A stretch of DNA of 64,000 nucleotides from Plazaster borealis. Taxonomy: Eukaryota > Echinodermata > Asteroidea > Forcipulatida > Labidiasteridae. Shown here piece by piece: positions 39,986 to 53,200 of this stretch. The stretch's first letter is position 1, and every line of letters starts with the position of its first letter. The notes under the pieces were generated by a model, which was given only the letters and a program-made list of their open reading frames with translations, ran no database searches and was not told the origin of the DNA. The stretch is from NCBI GenBank assembly GCA_021014325.1, contig CM037470.1, positions 1,736,001 through 1,800,000 on the forward strand. Direction: 5' to 3'. Made by a program: the position numbers and the translations under genes.

Positions 39986-42423
39986 TTGTCAGGATATTCG
40001 GACTGGTTTGTTTATCAGCAATGACTCTCTCTCTTTTATTGTATTGGTGAGATTATTGTAAATTTATAGGTTCTTTTCTCGCCTGATAATCAGTGTACAT
40101 AGCATCAATCGTTTCAACTTGTGTGAAATTATTGTCGAGTTGGTCTCGAGGTCGCGACGTCATACTGGTTCTTGTCAACCATACCAGAAGATACCGTTGA
40201 ACTTGATGTTGTGTCACTGCAAATTCACAGCGCGTTGACCTGGAATTTCGATTGGCTGAAAATGTCCCGCCCCCACTAATTCGTCCCCACTCGAAGGGGA
40301 AATTGTAAACGTTTGACTAAATTGCCCCGCGGGGCGTGAGATGTTTCCATCAGCCGAACGTTCTGTTATCTAAGTCGACTTTGTGCCTCATAAAACTTGC
40401 ACTCCATGCAGCAACATCATTTTCATAGTATAAGCTATCTTTTAAAAATTGATTGCTTTTAAATTGATTGTTATTTTAAAGACATTTCAAACAAAATTCA
40501 CTTAAGAAAGTGTTGAATTCTTTCAAAACATTAACACTTGCGCTACACTAGCACGCGTGAACTTTACAGGTAAACAACACAGACAAACATGTCAGGAAAC
40601 ATAAATTTAGGTTTTATTCGGTACAATTAAACTGGATCAAGAGAAAATATTTATAACACTTACAATGTCTGATTTGAATAAATGTGACTATGTACACAAG
40701 ACTCGTTTTATTATTACCATTGAAAACGTGGAGAAAAGTTTTGGAGAAATTTAAAGAAATTGAAAAAAGGTTGAACAACAGAGTCAACTAAATAACTACT
40801 TTTTATAGCTAGACTTTGGTATTTCTTTGGTTTCGTTGTTATGTGGTTTAATTAAACATGCTTAACTACGGGAAAACCCGTATAGATGAACAAAACATTA
40901 GTGTCCAAGTTCCTTAATATAGGCCTTCACGTACTTTTATTACTAGTGATATGAGTGGGGGAACATGACAAGGTATCATATTAAAGAGAATAATGTGCGC
41001 TTTCCAACGGTATTGTTGGGATATGTTTTTTTACAAGGCAGTAAATAATGAATGTTTAATGTCATGCACCAATAAGTGCTACATTGGTTTAGGATAGTCT
41101 TGAACAGTTTTTATGTACTGTGGCCAGTCAGGTGGATATGGATTAAAATATTTTTGTAAGTTCTCCTATTTTACTGCGTTGCCAAGAAAAGGATAAATTC
41201 ATTGTTGGTTATTCCCAAAAAAAAAAAAAATTGTATTTACATATACTACAGTATTCGTAAAAACAAACTTGAAATTAAAGTTCTCAACTATTTCAAACAT
41301 CGTCGAACTAGTTCCCATTATCTAACACTCATTAATTAGTATGCGATCTTTTAGTGAACAACTTAAGGGGTCTTTGCGGCATCCATCTTGCTTCATCCGC
41401 TCCGTGCATGGCGTCCCGTGGTTGGCGCTCTCTTTTCGTTGGCATCAATAGACCCTTCCCATGAAATATGTAAATTGCACATTGCGCGTGCGCATTTACT
41501 GGTGGGCAAAAATAATAATGAGGAAACATCGCGCCCTTTTCTATGGGGTTGAAGGTGGCATGACGCATACGCGTTTATGCGACTGCCTAGTACACAACTG
41601 TATGGCGTTTTCTAACAAATTGTGTATGTACGACGCATGCTTGAATATATAATTAGCATAATTCAGATAAGAAAGTCATAGTTCACAATCACTTTCCTCA
41701 CCTTGAAATAGGGAATATTTATCCATCACTGAATCTATATATAAAAAACTTTGTGACAGTTATAAAGTTTACACACATTGCTTCAGCCTTGGGCCATGGT
41801 GCATTCTCACCGCTAGAGGGACAAATTGCGCATGCTCATTCAGACCCACACAATCACAAAGTGTTTTCTTGGTTGAGTTTGACGTTTTCATTATTATGAG
41901 AGCCCAGCGGCTTGATGTATGCCATATAGACATATTAATAAAGTCAATAAATTATCAAAAGACAAACAGAATAATTCAATTCTGTGATCCGCATGTAAGG
42001 CTCCAACAGATTTAATCTAATAAATTAGACCTGACATACTTTTTGATGGGAGGTCATTCAAAAAATAAATATAGGGGGAAATGTTATTGAAGAACCAATT
42101 TACACCACTGGTGCTTTCTTGCCAATGACCGTTATGTATTATGTGCATCACACATTTCAGGTATACCTTTGTGTGCACAGCCACAATGGGTACACATTTT
42201 GTTCCTGTCCATTTTATGAACAATAGTTTGAAAACCACTGATGTAGCAGTTATCTCAATGTTATTTATATATCGATTAACAATTGCTGTGTCAATGGTGA
42301 ATACAAAGTGCTTGAGTTTGTCGAATACAAGATCTGCAAAGAGTTACTCAATATTTATTTGTTGTTCATTTGGTGTCTTTGTAACAAAAAGTGTACCCAT
42401 GAGTGGCTGTACAAACATCTGGT
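39986..42423. other. No gene recognised
   Basis: Nothing coding supported. About 41455-41660 shares phrases (catgaaatatgtaaattgca, 'acacaactgtatggcgtttt', 'gtatgtacgacgcatgc') with the complement or direct strand of 27170-27385: an old dispersed repeat of about 200 bp. Confidence 0.45.
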
Positions 42424-43016
42424 TACACTCTAAAAACTACCGGGTCAGAGTTGACCCGGATCCAGGTCCCAGAGGTCTGACCCATTTTGGGTCAGTGTGA
42501 CCAGGAATCTCGGAGTCTGCCGAGAGAACACAAGACTGAAGCAAAATCCGAGCTAAAAACCAATTTGTTTAAAGGAACATTACAGAATTGGTTTTTGCTA
42601 ACTGGCAGTGTAAGCACTTTATATAATCCACCATATACATAAACTGACAAACCTGTAGAAGTTTGAGATCGATCGGCCATCTGGGTCACGAGAAAATAGT
42701 GAAAAACCGATTACACATTTGCATGTGTTATACAATGCATGAATAAAACGCTCATGAGCGATAAACTCCAATCGGAAATTAGTTTTATTTATTTCTCATC
42801 AAATATGGCATTTCAGACAGAAATATTTCTAGGGATGTTTTCTACTATCATCATCATCATTAGACCGTGTAAGTTTTATGTAAATCTGTGATCTTAAAGA
42901 AAATTTTATTTACCAGTTCTGTAACGTTCCTTTAACCAATTTCCGGGTCAGCCTGAAGAAATGGTTCAGGCCAGGGATCCGGGGCAATTCTGACCACAGG
43001 GCGTTTTAAGAGTGTA
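42424..43016. repeat. GACCCGG inverted-repeat element split by a family-3 MITE
   Basis: Outer ends 'tacactctaaaaactaccgg' and 'gcgttttaagagtgta' are inverted. The element contains repeated GACCCGG/CCGGGTC and 'gacccattttgggtc'. It is interrupted at 'ccaattt' by the TTAA-bounded MITE 42569-42935. Confidence 0.75.
42569..42935. repeat. TTAA-flanked MITE, family 3, nested
   Basis: TTAA at 42569 and 42932, same orientation and nearly identical to 33160-33553. The host element on either side joins as 'ccaatttg|ccaatttc' once the MITE is removed. Confidence 0.9.
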
Positions 43017-43359
43017 TCCTTTCCATAGTGTGTTATTTTAGGACGAAGTGGTCAGTCCACTACTTTCAACTACAATTGACAAATACTTGCAGTATTATTA
43101 TTATTAACAAACAAAATTTACAATGGCGGATATGAACAGTTTCACATTCTGTTCAACGGACTATAGCGTGAAACAGCCGTATGGTCCAAGTACTATAAAT
43201 AATGGTCCGCAAAGTTTCCTTATGTATTTATATATTGCTATAACGGGAACTAATATCAACAAAATTAAGGCAAGATAATTTTATACATCTAAATATACAA
43301 TTATAACAGTTGTCAATACAAGAACAGGAGCGATGTTAAAGATTAGATTATTTATTTAC

Positions 43360-43770
43360 ACACTTATGTGCATAGAGTTTCTAAAAATGCTACAATGTGT
43401 GGATATCAATGTTGTAGGTTCAAACGCAATGTGGAAGTTTGTCCAAAGTGTGGACATTTGTTGTTCCCAGCATGGAGGGCTCCCTTCGTGTTCCCAGGCT
43501 CGCACTCGGTAAGTTATGCATCGCGACGTGGACGTTTGTCCACAAAATTACTCAAAAGTCTACAATGCGTGGACATTGTGTTTCTAGGTTCAACTGCGTT
43601 GTGTATGGATAAAGTGTCCACAAAAGGTCTCAAAGATTATACAAAGTGTTGACATCTTCTGTTCTCCGGTTCGCCCTTGGTCATGAATTGTGGACTTGTG
43701 CGAACAGAGTATCTCAAGGTTCTGTATTGTGTGGACATATCTTGTTCTCTTGCCACAGCTCTCACTGGAT
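43360..43770 (+). repeat. Degenerate tandem repeat, GTGGACATT family
   Basis: About three to four diverged units of roughly 100-120 bp with 'ctacaatgcgtggacattgtgtttctaggttcaac', 'gtccacaaaaggtctcaaag' and 'tattgtgtggacatatcttgttct'. Same family as 5800-6340. It lies just downstream of the BARX stop codon. Confidence 0.55.
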
Positions 43771-44019
43771 CCCGCAATAACACATTATCAACTTGGCTAC
43801 CAAAGGATAATAATTTTATAAGATTAATGCAAACTCCCTTGTGCTATGTTCACTTCCTGATGTTTCTTGGAGTAGACGATGCAGTATCGTTCGATGGTAA
43901 ACATTGGTGGTTCATTTGCATATCAATGACGTGTCGATGTGGCTGTTTTTTCATGATTTGGTTCGTGCAATTGTCTATAAAAAAGATTTTTATTAAAAGT
44001 TCATGTTCTGTCTTTTCTC

Positions 44020-44226
44020 TCATGTGTCCACAATGCATTGCTGTTGCTCACTGTGAATGTCTGATGACAAATCACTGTAGCAAGATGAAGCTGGTGACGC
44101 AGGAGGTGACGTCATTGCTGACGGTGACGTCATTGGAGACGGTGACGTCACGGATTCGTGAAATTCGCACTTCTTTGGTCGGCCTTTTGGCTTGGTGGGT
44201 GCCTCCTGACTACCGCCTTGCAGAAC
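44020..44226 (-). CDS. BARX: BARX exon 3 (basic motif, Ser/Thr/Pro tail)
   Basis: Acceptor 'ctctgtgtttatag', 207 bases ending TGA. Starts in phase 0 directly after KKQ. Begins [19 protein letters not shown], then an 18-base tandem repeat coding V/MTSPS(P/A), and ends CIVDT. An AATAAA on the minus strand at 43994-43989 lies only 26 bases after the stop. The 201-codon plus-strand open frame across this exon is antisense and has no family resemblance. Confidence 0.92.
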   Translation of the reverse strand, partial: VLQGGSQEAPTKPKGRPKKCEFHESVTSPSPMTSPSAMTSPPASPASSCYSDLSSDIHSEQQQCIVDT

Positions 44227-47200
44227 CTATAAACACAGAGCCGAAAAATTTGTCAAATTTAGAACTTTTATTGACTCTATAATTATAGCACCCTAAAAAA
44301 TGCTAAAAAGTGCTAAAACTGCTATAGCATGAGTTTCAACATATTTATATTTTCAACTATTAGCCACCCAAAGTATTAACCGAACTGACTCAATTGACAA
44401 TCAATAAAAGGTAAAATGATATTTTTTCTAGAAAGAAATGGCGACGTTTCGAGCACTTGCTCCTCTGGTCTTCAGGAATATGCTAGTCCTCAAAGTTTTT
44501 ATTTTAATTAATGAGGCTTGCTGCAAAATATGACCATGACGTCAAAGTTGATAATATATAGTAAGATGAAGATCACGTGTTGTCTAAGTCACTCACAAAT
44601 TAAAGGTCATCCAACTATATTTGTCTCAGTCTCATAATATTTACATTTGAGACCATGATCATGCAAAGAAAAAAACAATTAGTTTCGTTTTATGTGTTTT
44701 AATGTATTGTATTGTCTTGAGCGTCATCGCAATGGATGAACAGGAAATGCAATTAGTATACTTGGGGTCAAATGTCAGATAATGAGAGATTGAAAGATCA
44801 AAGTTAATTAGGATCGGGGGTTATGAGCTGAAGTCATAGCAAGATATCACAGAGCAATTAGGGTTGTTATGAGCCGAAATTATTATTTTATCATATTTAA
44901 ATATTGATCCACTGAATACCTGGCGATACTATTACAAAAACAACAAAATTCTATCGAGCAAACTTTGGTGTCAAAGTTGATTTAAGTATTTGAACATTCT
45001 AGAATGTGCAACATAATTAGATTTCCGAAAGTCCGCACCTGTTTTTTCCACTTCATTCTTCGATTCTGATACCACGTCTTCACTTGCAACTGACTCAACC
45101 CCAACGTGTCCGCTAACTCTAGTCGGTCCGGCGTGGACAAGTACTTCTGCCGTTCGAATCGCTTCTCAAGACCCATGAGCTGCAGCTCGGTGAACACGGT
45201 GCGACTCCGCCTGCACTTCTTGGCCGAGCGTGCGGCATCGTGGGGTGAGCCGCTCGGAGACTTTCCCCTCAGGTATACAGGCACCGGGATCGGCACGCTG
45301 ATGGAGGCGGGGGATAGAGTAGATGTGCACTGCGTGGTTCCGTAGCCGCTCCCGGTATTGACCGAGTGGTGGTAGGGGCCCGGGTTGAAATGATGACGTA
45401 GTGGATCTGCAGGTAATGAAAAGGTCATTGCTATGTGAACATGATGATTGCAATCGTGCTTCCCTCTAAACACTGAAGCTTTCACCACACAGTGTTACAC
45501 AATCTATGAGCAACAGAAATCAACTTTATAATCAAAGCCCGGTGCGCTTATAAATACAAATTTAGCACCAATTAACATAAAACTGATGTTCACCTCCTTC
45601 AAGATGATGTTCCATCCAGTCTAGCCAACTTGTCTGTTGGGGTGTTTGGGTGTTTGTTTGTCTGTTGGGTGTTTGTTTGTTGGAGGTGTTTGTTTGTTTG
45701 TTTGTTTGTTGGGCTACTAGGGCATTTGTTTGGGGTTTTGGGGGTGTTTGTTTGTTTGTTTTGGGGGTTGTTGTTGTTTTGTTGTTGTTGGTTGGTTGTT
45801 TTTTTTTTTTCGGGTTTTTTTTTTTGGGGGGGGGGGGGTATTTTGTTTGACCGAGTGTGAAAGAGCTATACAAGTTTGCACTCCTGTAGAATCCATGTAT
45901 ACCTTTCTCGAATTAAAGTAGACTTAAGGTTTTACATTACTCCTTAAAATAGAGGCCTATAACTTGTTTAGACATAATTTTACATAGAACGCCGGTGCCC
46001 ATTGTATTAGGAAGTACAAGATACACAGTGTGTAATGTATGATGATTTAACATAGTCAAAGTAACGTTATAATTGAGGCATATTGTATGGGGGCTCATTG
46101 CTGACACATGCTTCTGAAACCAGACTTTTGTGGCATGTAAAAAAGAAAACTAAATAAGCGCTGGAGTCAAAACAAAATTAGTAGGCCCAACTACCCCCTC
46201 GCCTGCACGGAGTTCGTATAAACTAAAACAGTGTTTATCCAAGCTAGACCCCAAACGGTTAACCTGGCTCCTCCGAACGCATTATTGTCAAGACCGATTC
46301 GTCTAAAACCCATCCAAAAATCATTAGAAAACAATAAGTGCGACCCGCTGACGAACCCCGACCTACGGGTTACACGCTGACTTGACAGCGAATTGAGTCC
46401 ACGGACCACCGGGAGAAAACGCAATGAGTCTCGGCGTTGCGGTCCGGCGTGGAGACGGTAAAAATAAAAAAAACGCGTGCAGCTTCGTCTCTCGCAGCGT
46501 TAAGGCGAGTTTCTTTTTTGTCTACATGTATGTGAAACTGTGGTTTTTAAGAGTACGCGTGACCTAGGCCCACCGGAACATATTTTTTAAGGTCAAGAAC
46601 TTCTGAGTGTTTGTAACATTTGGTGTAGATTTGGCCAGATCTGTCGCTCGTTAGTGAGTTTTATGTAAGAACATGAAGACCGAATTAGCAGCGGTGTGAG
46701 GGTGCGAAGAAACGCGTCTCCTTGGTCGACAGCGCCTTGTCAAGTTTGTCAGATTGCTTCAAAACGAAATGAAACACACGCCATTCCACACACAGAATCA
46801 CTCACGTAGGTTTGTCTCGTTGAACGGGTCAAAGAATCTAGTCAGATATTCCAAAGATTGGTGCATTCATCCATAAATATGAAAGATTAACCAATCAGTC
46901 AAAATGTATAAAGCGCCTAAATCAAAGGTTTACTCAAAGGCGTTGAGGCACATAATAAATAAATAAGTCATTGATGGTAAGCCTCCTGAAACAAGTTGGC
47001 TTTCAGATGTGTCTTAAATGTGTTGAAGGATGTTGTGTCCCTGATGTGATTTGGAAGTTTATTCCAGAGTTTGGGTCCATAGACTGAGAAGGCTCTATCG
47101 GCAAAAGTGACTTGACTCGTTCTGAACACAACAAAGTATTGTGAACAAGAGCTATTTGATTGATTGTTGTCTCCGTCCAGATTAATGTAGTAAAATTGGT

Positions 47201-50200
47201 GTAGGCCCTAAAGTGCTTATGCGTTAATTGTTATGATCTTTTAGCTCTATATGTGGACTGTTATCATGCCGCCGACCTTTTGGTCATGTTCCCTGTATCC
47301 CATAACAGTCATGAATGTTAATAACCATTGTAAAAAAGCAACTAGATTATTTCTCCTTCCTGCCTCGGTTTGGTTATATTAATTTGAATGGGAGAAAATC
47401 AAGATGGCCGCACCATAATAAAGGTATAATACTAGTGTTATCTATAGAGACTTGCCAATTGGTAACAAACAACGAAGAGGCAAGAAATCGCACTGCATGC
47501 AAAAGGAACACTTCTGTACTCTATGTGGTAACAGTGTTATCCCAAGAAACCAAATTATGAAAGAATAAATTATGACAGTTTTTTCTTTTGCTTGGATGAT
47601 TGCTTGGAACTGCACATACAAACATCTTGTGCTTTAATTTTTTGTAAATTTAAACTCAAAACGCATTTTGATGTCTCTAGCCTTTTCTCGCTCATTGTAA
47701 TTGCATTTTTATTGTCACATTCCATGTATGTATTTGTAAGTTTATGTATAGGTGTTTGTATTGTATTCCCATATAGGCGCCTTGATCACTTTACGGGTGG
47801 ATATGTGCGCATTTATAAATGTTGCTATTATTATTAATTTGTTTTGAAAATGCCCTTAAAGTGAAGTGAAGTATGAAGTATTAAAATGAAGTATTCGCAT
47901 ACAACACTGAACACCAGTACATGGTAATATTATTCAATATTTGAACATTTACACAGCTCTGAGATCGTAGTGTTTTTCATTTTGACTTGTGACTTGGACC
48001 ACTGGTAACCTCGATCCCATGTTATCATGCAAATTGATCAGTTTCAAATCGGGGCGTAAAGGGCAAACCTATCAGCACTTTGAATAATTTCAAGCAAATA
48101 AAATAGTCTAACAGCGCGACTCTACACTAACTTGACAGCCTAAGGGGCATTTTGTTTGCGTTGACGGCTGTTTCATGAAGACAATATTTTGTTAATGTCA
48201 CGTTGAGCAGTTTCTGAGGTTGATATTTTACAAAAAAGAGTCTGATGATTTTCTGCATTTGAATCCTTAGTGAAACTTTAATGTTTATTTGCCACATCGC
48301 ATACGTCTCTTGAAGGGGCTGGATTTTTAAGTTAAAAACCAAGAACTCGACGTAACATTACGGATCATGAAATATTGTAAGTTATCTCGAAGTTACAGGG
48401 GGTGGGAGGCAAACGGTGTACGCGAGGCTCTGCCCCGGTCGACCGGCCGGGTTGAAGGACAGACAGTCTCGGGCGACCCGCGAGGGGAGGGCTGGGCCAA
48501 ATTATCGCCAACCGAAAAAGAAAATCATCGGGAAAGAAATAATTGGTCCCTCATGCAGAGAGACGGTGAAGAATATCGCTGGGGAAGAAACAGAGTGAAG
48601 GGCTCTGAAATGTCTTCTGTCACTTGCCAGCAAAAACAGCGTGAAATGTAATGATGATACATGCACAATAACCATTACACATACTTAGCTTATAAAACTG
48701 TTTCCTTAATGTACTGGTGTACAGCCACGTCACACAAAGACCATTCCGAGGGGTAACTGTTTTTCTTATTAGTGCCAAGCGAATATTGTTTACTTGGAGA
48801 ACAAATGGCGACCCAGAAGTGAAAGCAAATGCATGATGAAACCGTTTAAGTCCCACTGGCGACTCAACTCTAGTCGTCCCAGAACCCGAAGCGATACCGT
48901 GCAGAGCGGGTAAGCTCGACCGTGTACTTAGCTCTTTTCACCCGTGCTGTGTTGAGAAGCAGGGCGTCCCATACCGAAGGCACTCCATTAAAATTGCTAG
49001 AAAATGAATCTCCCGCTTGCTTTGAAAATTGATAGAGTATCAAATAATGCACGTCTCTCTTTTGTAGGAAGGAAATTATTCATGTTAATATCCCAACATA
49101 ATCTGTCATCATTAGGGAAATGGTTTTCGCAAACATAGCCTAGGCCTAGGCCTAATACATTATTTGTCTACACTTTTGAATAACCCTCTCTTCAACCCCA
49201 AAGCTGTATCGTCCCTTATTATTTAATTGTCTAAAGAGTACACTCATTTCTTCCTTCTCTGATTATTTCATCAAACATAGCCAACCAATTTCCACATAAT
49301 TTACTAACTTACTTTCGAGAAATCAAAGGACATTTAGTTGTTGCTTTGTAGGCTATTTTATTGCTCGCTGTGTCCTTACTTCAATGTGCTGAAAAAAGGG
49401 TATCAGGCCTATACAGGATTGGTAAGGATAAAAAACATAATTGTTCAATTTTAGTCTGAAAGCTTACTGATTATGAAGTTCATACTAGAGCCATTTCTTC
49501 TTTGGAATATTTCCCTCTGATATGAAGTTATATATTCGAGAGAACTGTTTCTGAAAACCTAAACAAAAAAGAAAAAACGCAACAACTGATTTCGGTTGTT
49601 TTACAACCAAAATTAAGGACATTGTGTTTACATGCTGAAAATTGTGCATGGTTTTTCACTATTTTCTCCCGACTCACTCAATGGATTAAGCCCAAATTTT
49701 CAATGGGGCTAGTTTGTTATTTCATGTTGATCACACAAAACATGAACACTGTTTGCGACTATTTTTTTCAGCTCTACCAATCCTGTAAGGCCTATATAAT
49801 ACCTTTTAAACTACGAATAACAATAACATATACCATGTTTGGGAAATTCGTTCTCGCACACGGCAGTTTCTGAGACAAGACAGAAGTGTTCTCAGAACAA
49901 CTGATTTTATGAGATGTTAGCTTTAAATTGTTTCTTTATTTCATTTACTTCTCCCTTGCAATACGATCACTTACTTATGATTTTTCATTTTGGACAAAGT
50001 TATCTAAGACTTTTTTTGTGGTAGGGTTATGAAGTAAAAGAGGTCATAATTAAAAGTGTTTTAATAGAACTTCCCCGAATTCGCGTTGTCAACTACCCGC
50101 AGACCGGAAAAAAACGAGAAATTTCCCATACACTCCATTGGCCATAGGCAAGAAATATATCTGCTCTTTGCAAATGTGAGCTTACTCTACGGCGAAATAA

Positions 50201-53200
50201 TAAAACAAAAGTCGGTCTATTTATAGTTATTTTGGGAAAGTTTCTGCACCCCGAGGGGTTGTTACATCGTGTAAGGTTGTTTGGATAGGTCTCTGTGAAA
50301 GCACTGGGCTGGTCAGGTTCACTTTGGGATAATTCGCACCTTTGATGATATTCAATCGATTGTAGCGCGGTCATCTTGGTGTTATATCCGCAATGCATTG
50401 ACGTTATAATCACGCCGCCATCTTGGAGGTAAAACGACGTTGAAACAATGGAAAACGTTTATTATTTACACTCAGCGCATGCCAGAACCTCTTAAAACTA
50501 TCTTATTCAATGGTGGAGTGAAGGACCTGTCTTTTCCTCATAGTTGTGCCTGTATTTATTTGCTTCGCTTAATATATACGTTTCTTGTAAAGCACTGTGG
50601 TACCCAGTGCGTAAGAGCGCTCTTTGTACACGTTCGGTAATTACTCAAAACAAATATTAGCGTAACAAGCAACGGAGAGCTGTTGATAGTATAAAACATT
50701 GTAGGAAACGACTCCCTCTGAAGTAACGTAGTTTTTGAGAAAGAGGTAATTTCTCACTAAAATAATTATAACTTCTTGCAAGACGTTTTATTCCTATCTG
50801 AAAGCACACACATTGTACAACAAGGGTGTTTTTTCTTTCATCATTTTTTTGCAACTTCGATGACCAATTAAGCCCAAATTTTCACTGGCTTGTTATTGTA
50901 TGCATATGTTGGGATACAGAAAGTGAGAACACTGGTCTTTGACAATTTCCAAACGTGTTCAGTGCCTTTAGTGTTTACGTTTCTTGTAAAGCACTGTGGT
51001 ACCCAGTGTGTAAGAGCGCTCTAGTTATATACCTGTTATTATTCTTCTTATATTCATCCTTCATTTCACCTCTAGCCGATCGAGGGCGCCCTACTCAAAT
51101 GACTCCAAGTTGTACATAGGGTCTAGTGCAACCAAACCGAGGCTGAAAGGATGAAATAGTCTGATCCCGTTTTGGATGTAATGAGAGTTAATACTTATTG
51201 CTGCCATTTGTATGCACGGAACAAGACAACTAAGATATGGCACGATTCTCGTAAGTACATTGTGCTACACTGTGCGGATAGTAAAATTGTTGGTCGATTT
51301 TGCAATGCAAAAAAGAACCCGATCAAAATTGAAAACACCTTTTGGGGTTATTTTTAATGTATGTTTTATTTTCTTCTTCAAATATTATTTCACAACAGCT
51401 TGGGATAGCTTTCACCACAGATGAACCGTTTCCGTATCCATAATAATTGCATTGGAACAAAATAATACAACATATCAAAATAATGGAAACAGCTCGACAG
51501 TTTTTCTTGTGATTTTGTTTTCACTGCTTGTGATCAAATGAATAAGATTGATGCTCCACCATTATGACTGTCTAATCGGTATCCAAACATCATCTCCAAA
51601 GGTACCCAATTTCTCCAATTAATCTATAAAGGTTAAAATACCATCGCTGTAATGCACTAAATATCTGTAAATTCCGCAGAGGTCACAGTGTTAACACAGT
51701 AATTTACACATCATAGTTTATAGATTGCACCAATGCCTTTTTGGCCTGTATAGAGTTAGATTGCACCAATGTATTTTGGCCTGTATAGAGTTAGATTGCA
51801 CCAATGTCTTTTGGTCTGTATAGAGTTAGATTGCATCAATGTATTTTGGCCTGTGCAGGGTTAGATTGCACCAATGTCTTTTGGCCTATATATAGTTAGA
51901 TTGTATCAATGTCTTTTGGCCTGTAAGTTTGTGACACTACGGTTTGTTCCATGTACAACTGTGTGCATAAGGACAGATAGTGGATTATACCGCACACATT
52001 CTTGTCATTGATTGGTGGAACACGCGTCACGTGTCATCCCTTATTTTGAAATATAACCAGAGAATAATAATTTGAAGTTTTACATGAGGTATGAAATACA
52101 AAAGTGGGTAGGTTTCGGGTAACCAACTATTATGTGATTAAAATCGATGTGGGGAAAAGATAGCAGACGCAGAAAGACTGATACACTGCAAAAACCGGGG
52201 TGGTAAATTGACACCATGGGTGTTATCATATATAGATACAAAAAAGAATCAACATTTACACCATAGGGTGTTAAAATAACAATAATTTCTGCAAACATTT
52301 GTATATTTGTGTTATTTTAACACCATATGTTGTTAATTTTGATTCTCTCTTCGGTATATATCTATGACAACACCCATGGTGTCAATTTTAACACCCCAGT
52401 TTTCCAGTTTAGGAAATGGTTGGCATTCATGGAAACACTTGATATTAACATGAAAGTTGCTTTTTTAAACTTGGAGGGAAATTTTAAAGTTGGGATTTAA
52501 AACAAACAACTTAATACAAAGTTATTTCGAATTAAATGTATTTTATGCCAGGGTATGTACGAATTACTTTTTTCGAAATGCCCTTTGTCGTCAATAAATC
52601 TCCATGGTTTACCCAGTGAACCGAAAGGGACAAGTTTTTGGCTTTCAGTTCTTCTTTTCAGTGTGTGAGTTTGTCCATGAAAATATTTCAAAAACTCCTT
52701 CTTCAGCTTTACGTATCTAATCACTTAATTTACAAGAAAGTAATTTACAAATAATTCCTTTACAAAATTAAAAGAGCTCGTAACCTATAAGGCAGTTATG
52801 CAGAAACTGTTAGCTTTGATAAACAGGTGTGACTTGTTAATTGGGAGCGTCAGTGTGCCTTTGTTAATTAATACCAAATAACCTAATTATCAAGGAATAA
52901 AATTTGTCAAAAAGCTGACAGACGTCAAAATCTATGTTTTGTCATTATAGGCCTTCATGCATACTGAGCTACAGTAGGTCACAAAACTAGTAATTATTGC
53001 CATTGTGATTGGTACAACTTGCGCATGATCATCGAGTTAAAAATGGAATCCAATTGGTTCAATCTAATGTCACGTGACTATGTATGACAAAGGTTTTCTA
53101 TGGACAGTTTTGATCGGTGGAAATATAAGTAAAGGTGATCATTTCATCATCAGGTGCGTCGTGTTCCACCTTATTTTGATTTCAAGCAAGCTGCGGAAGT

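Noticed and set aside
43677..44282. 201-codon plus-strand open frame
   Set aside because: It is antisense to BARX exon 3 and has no domain or signal; the minus-strand exon explains the conserved sequence.
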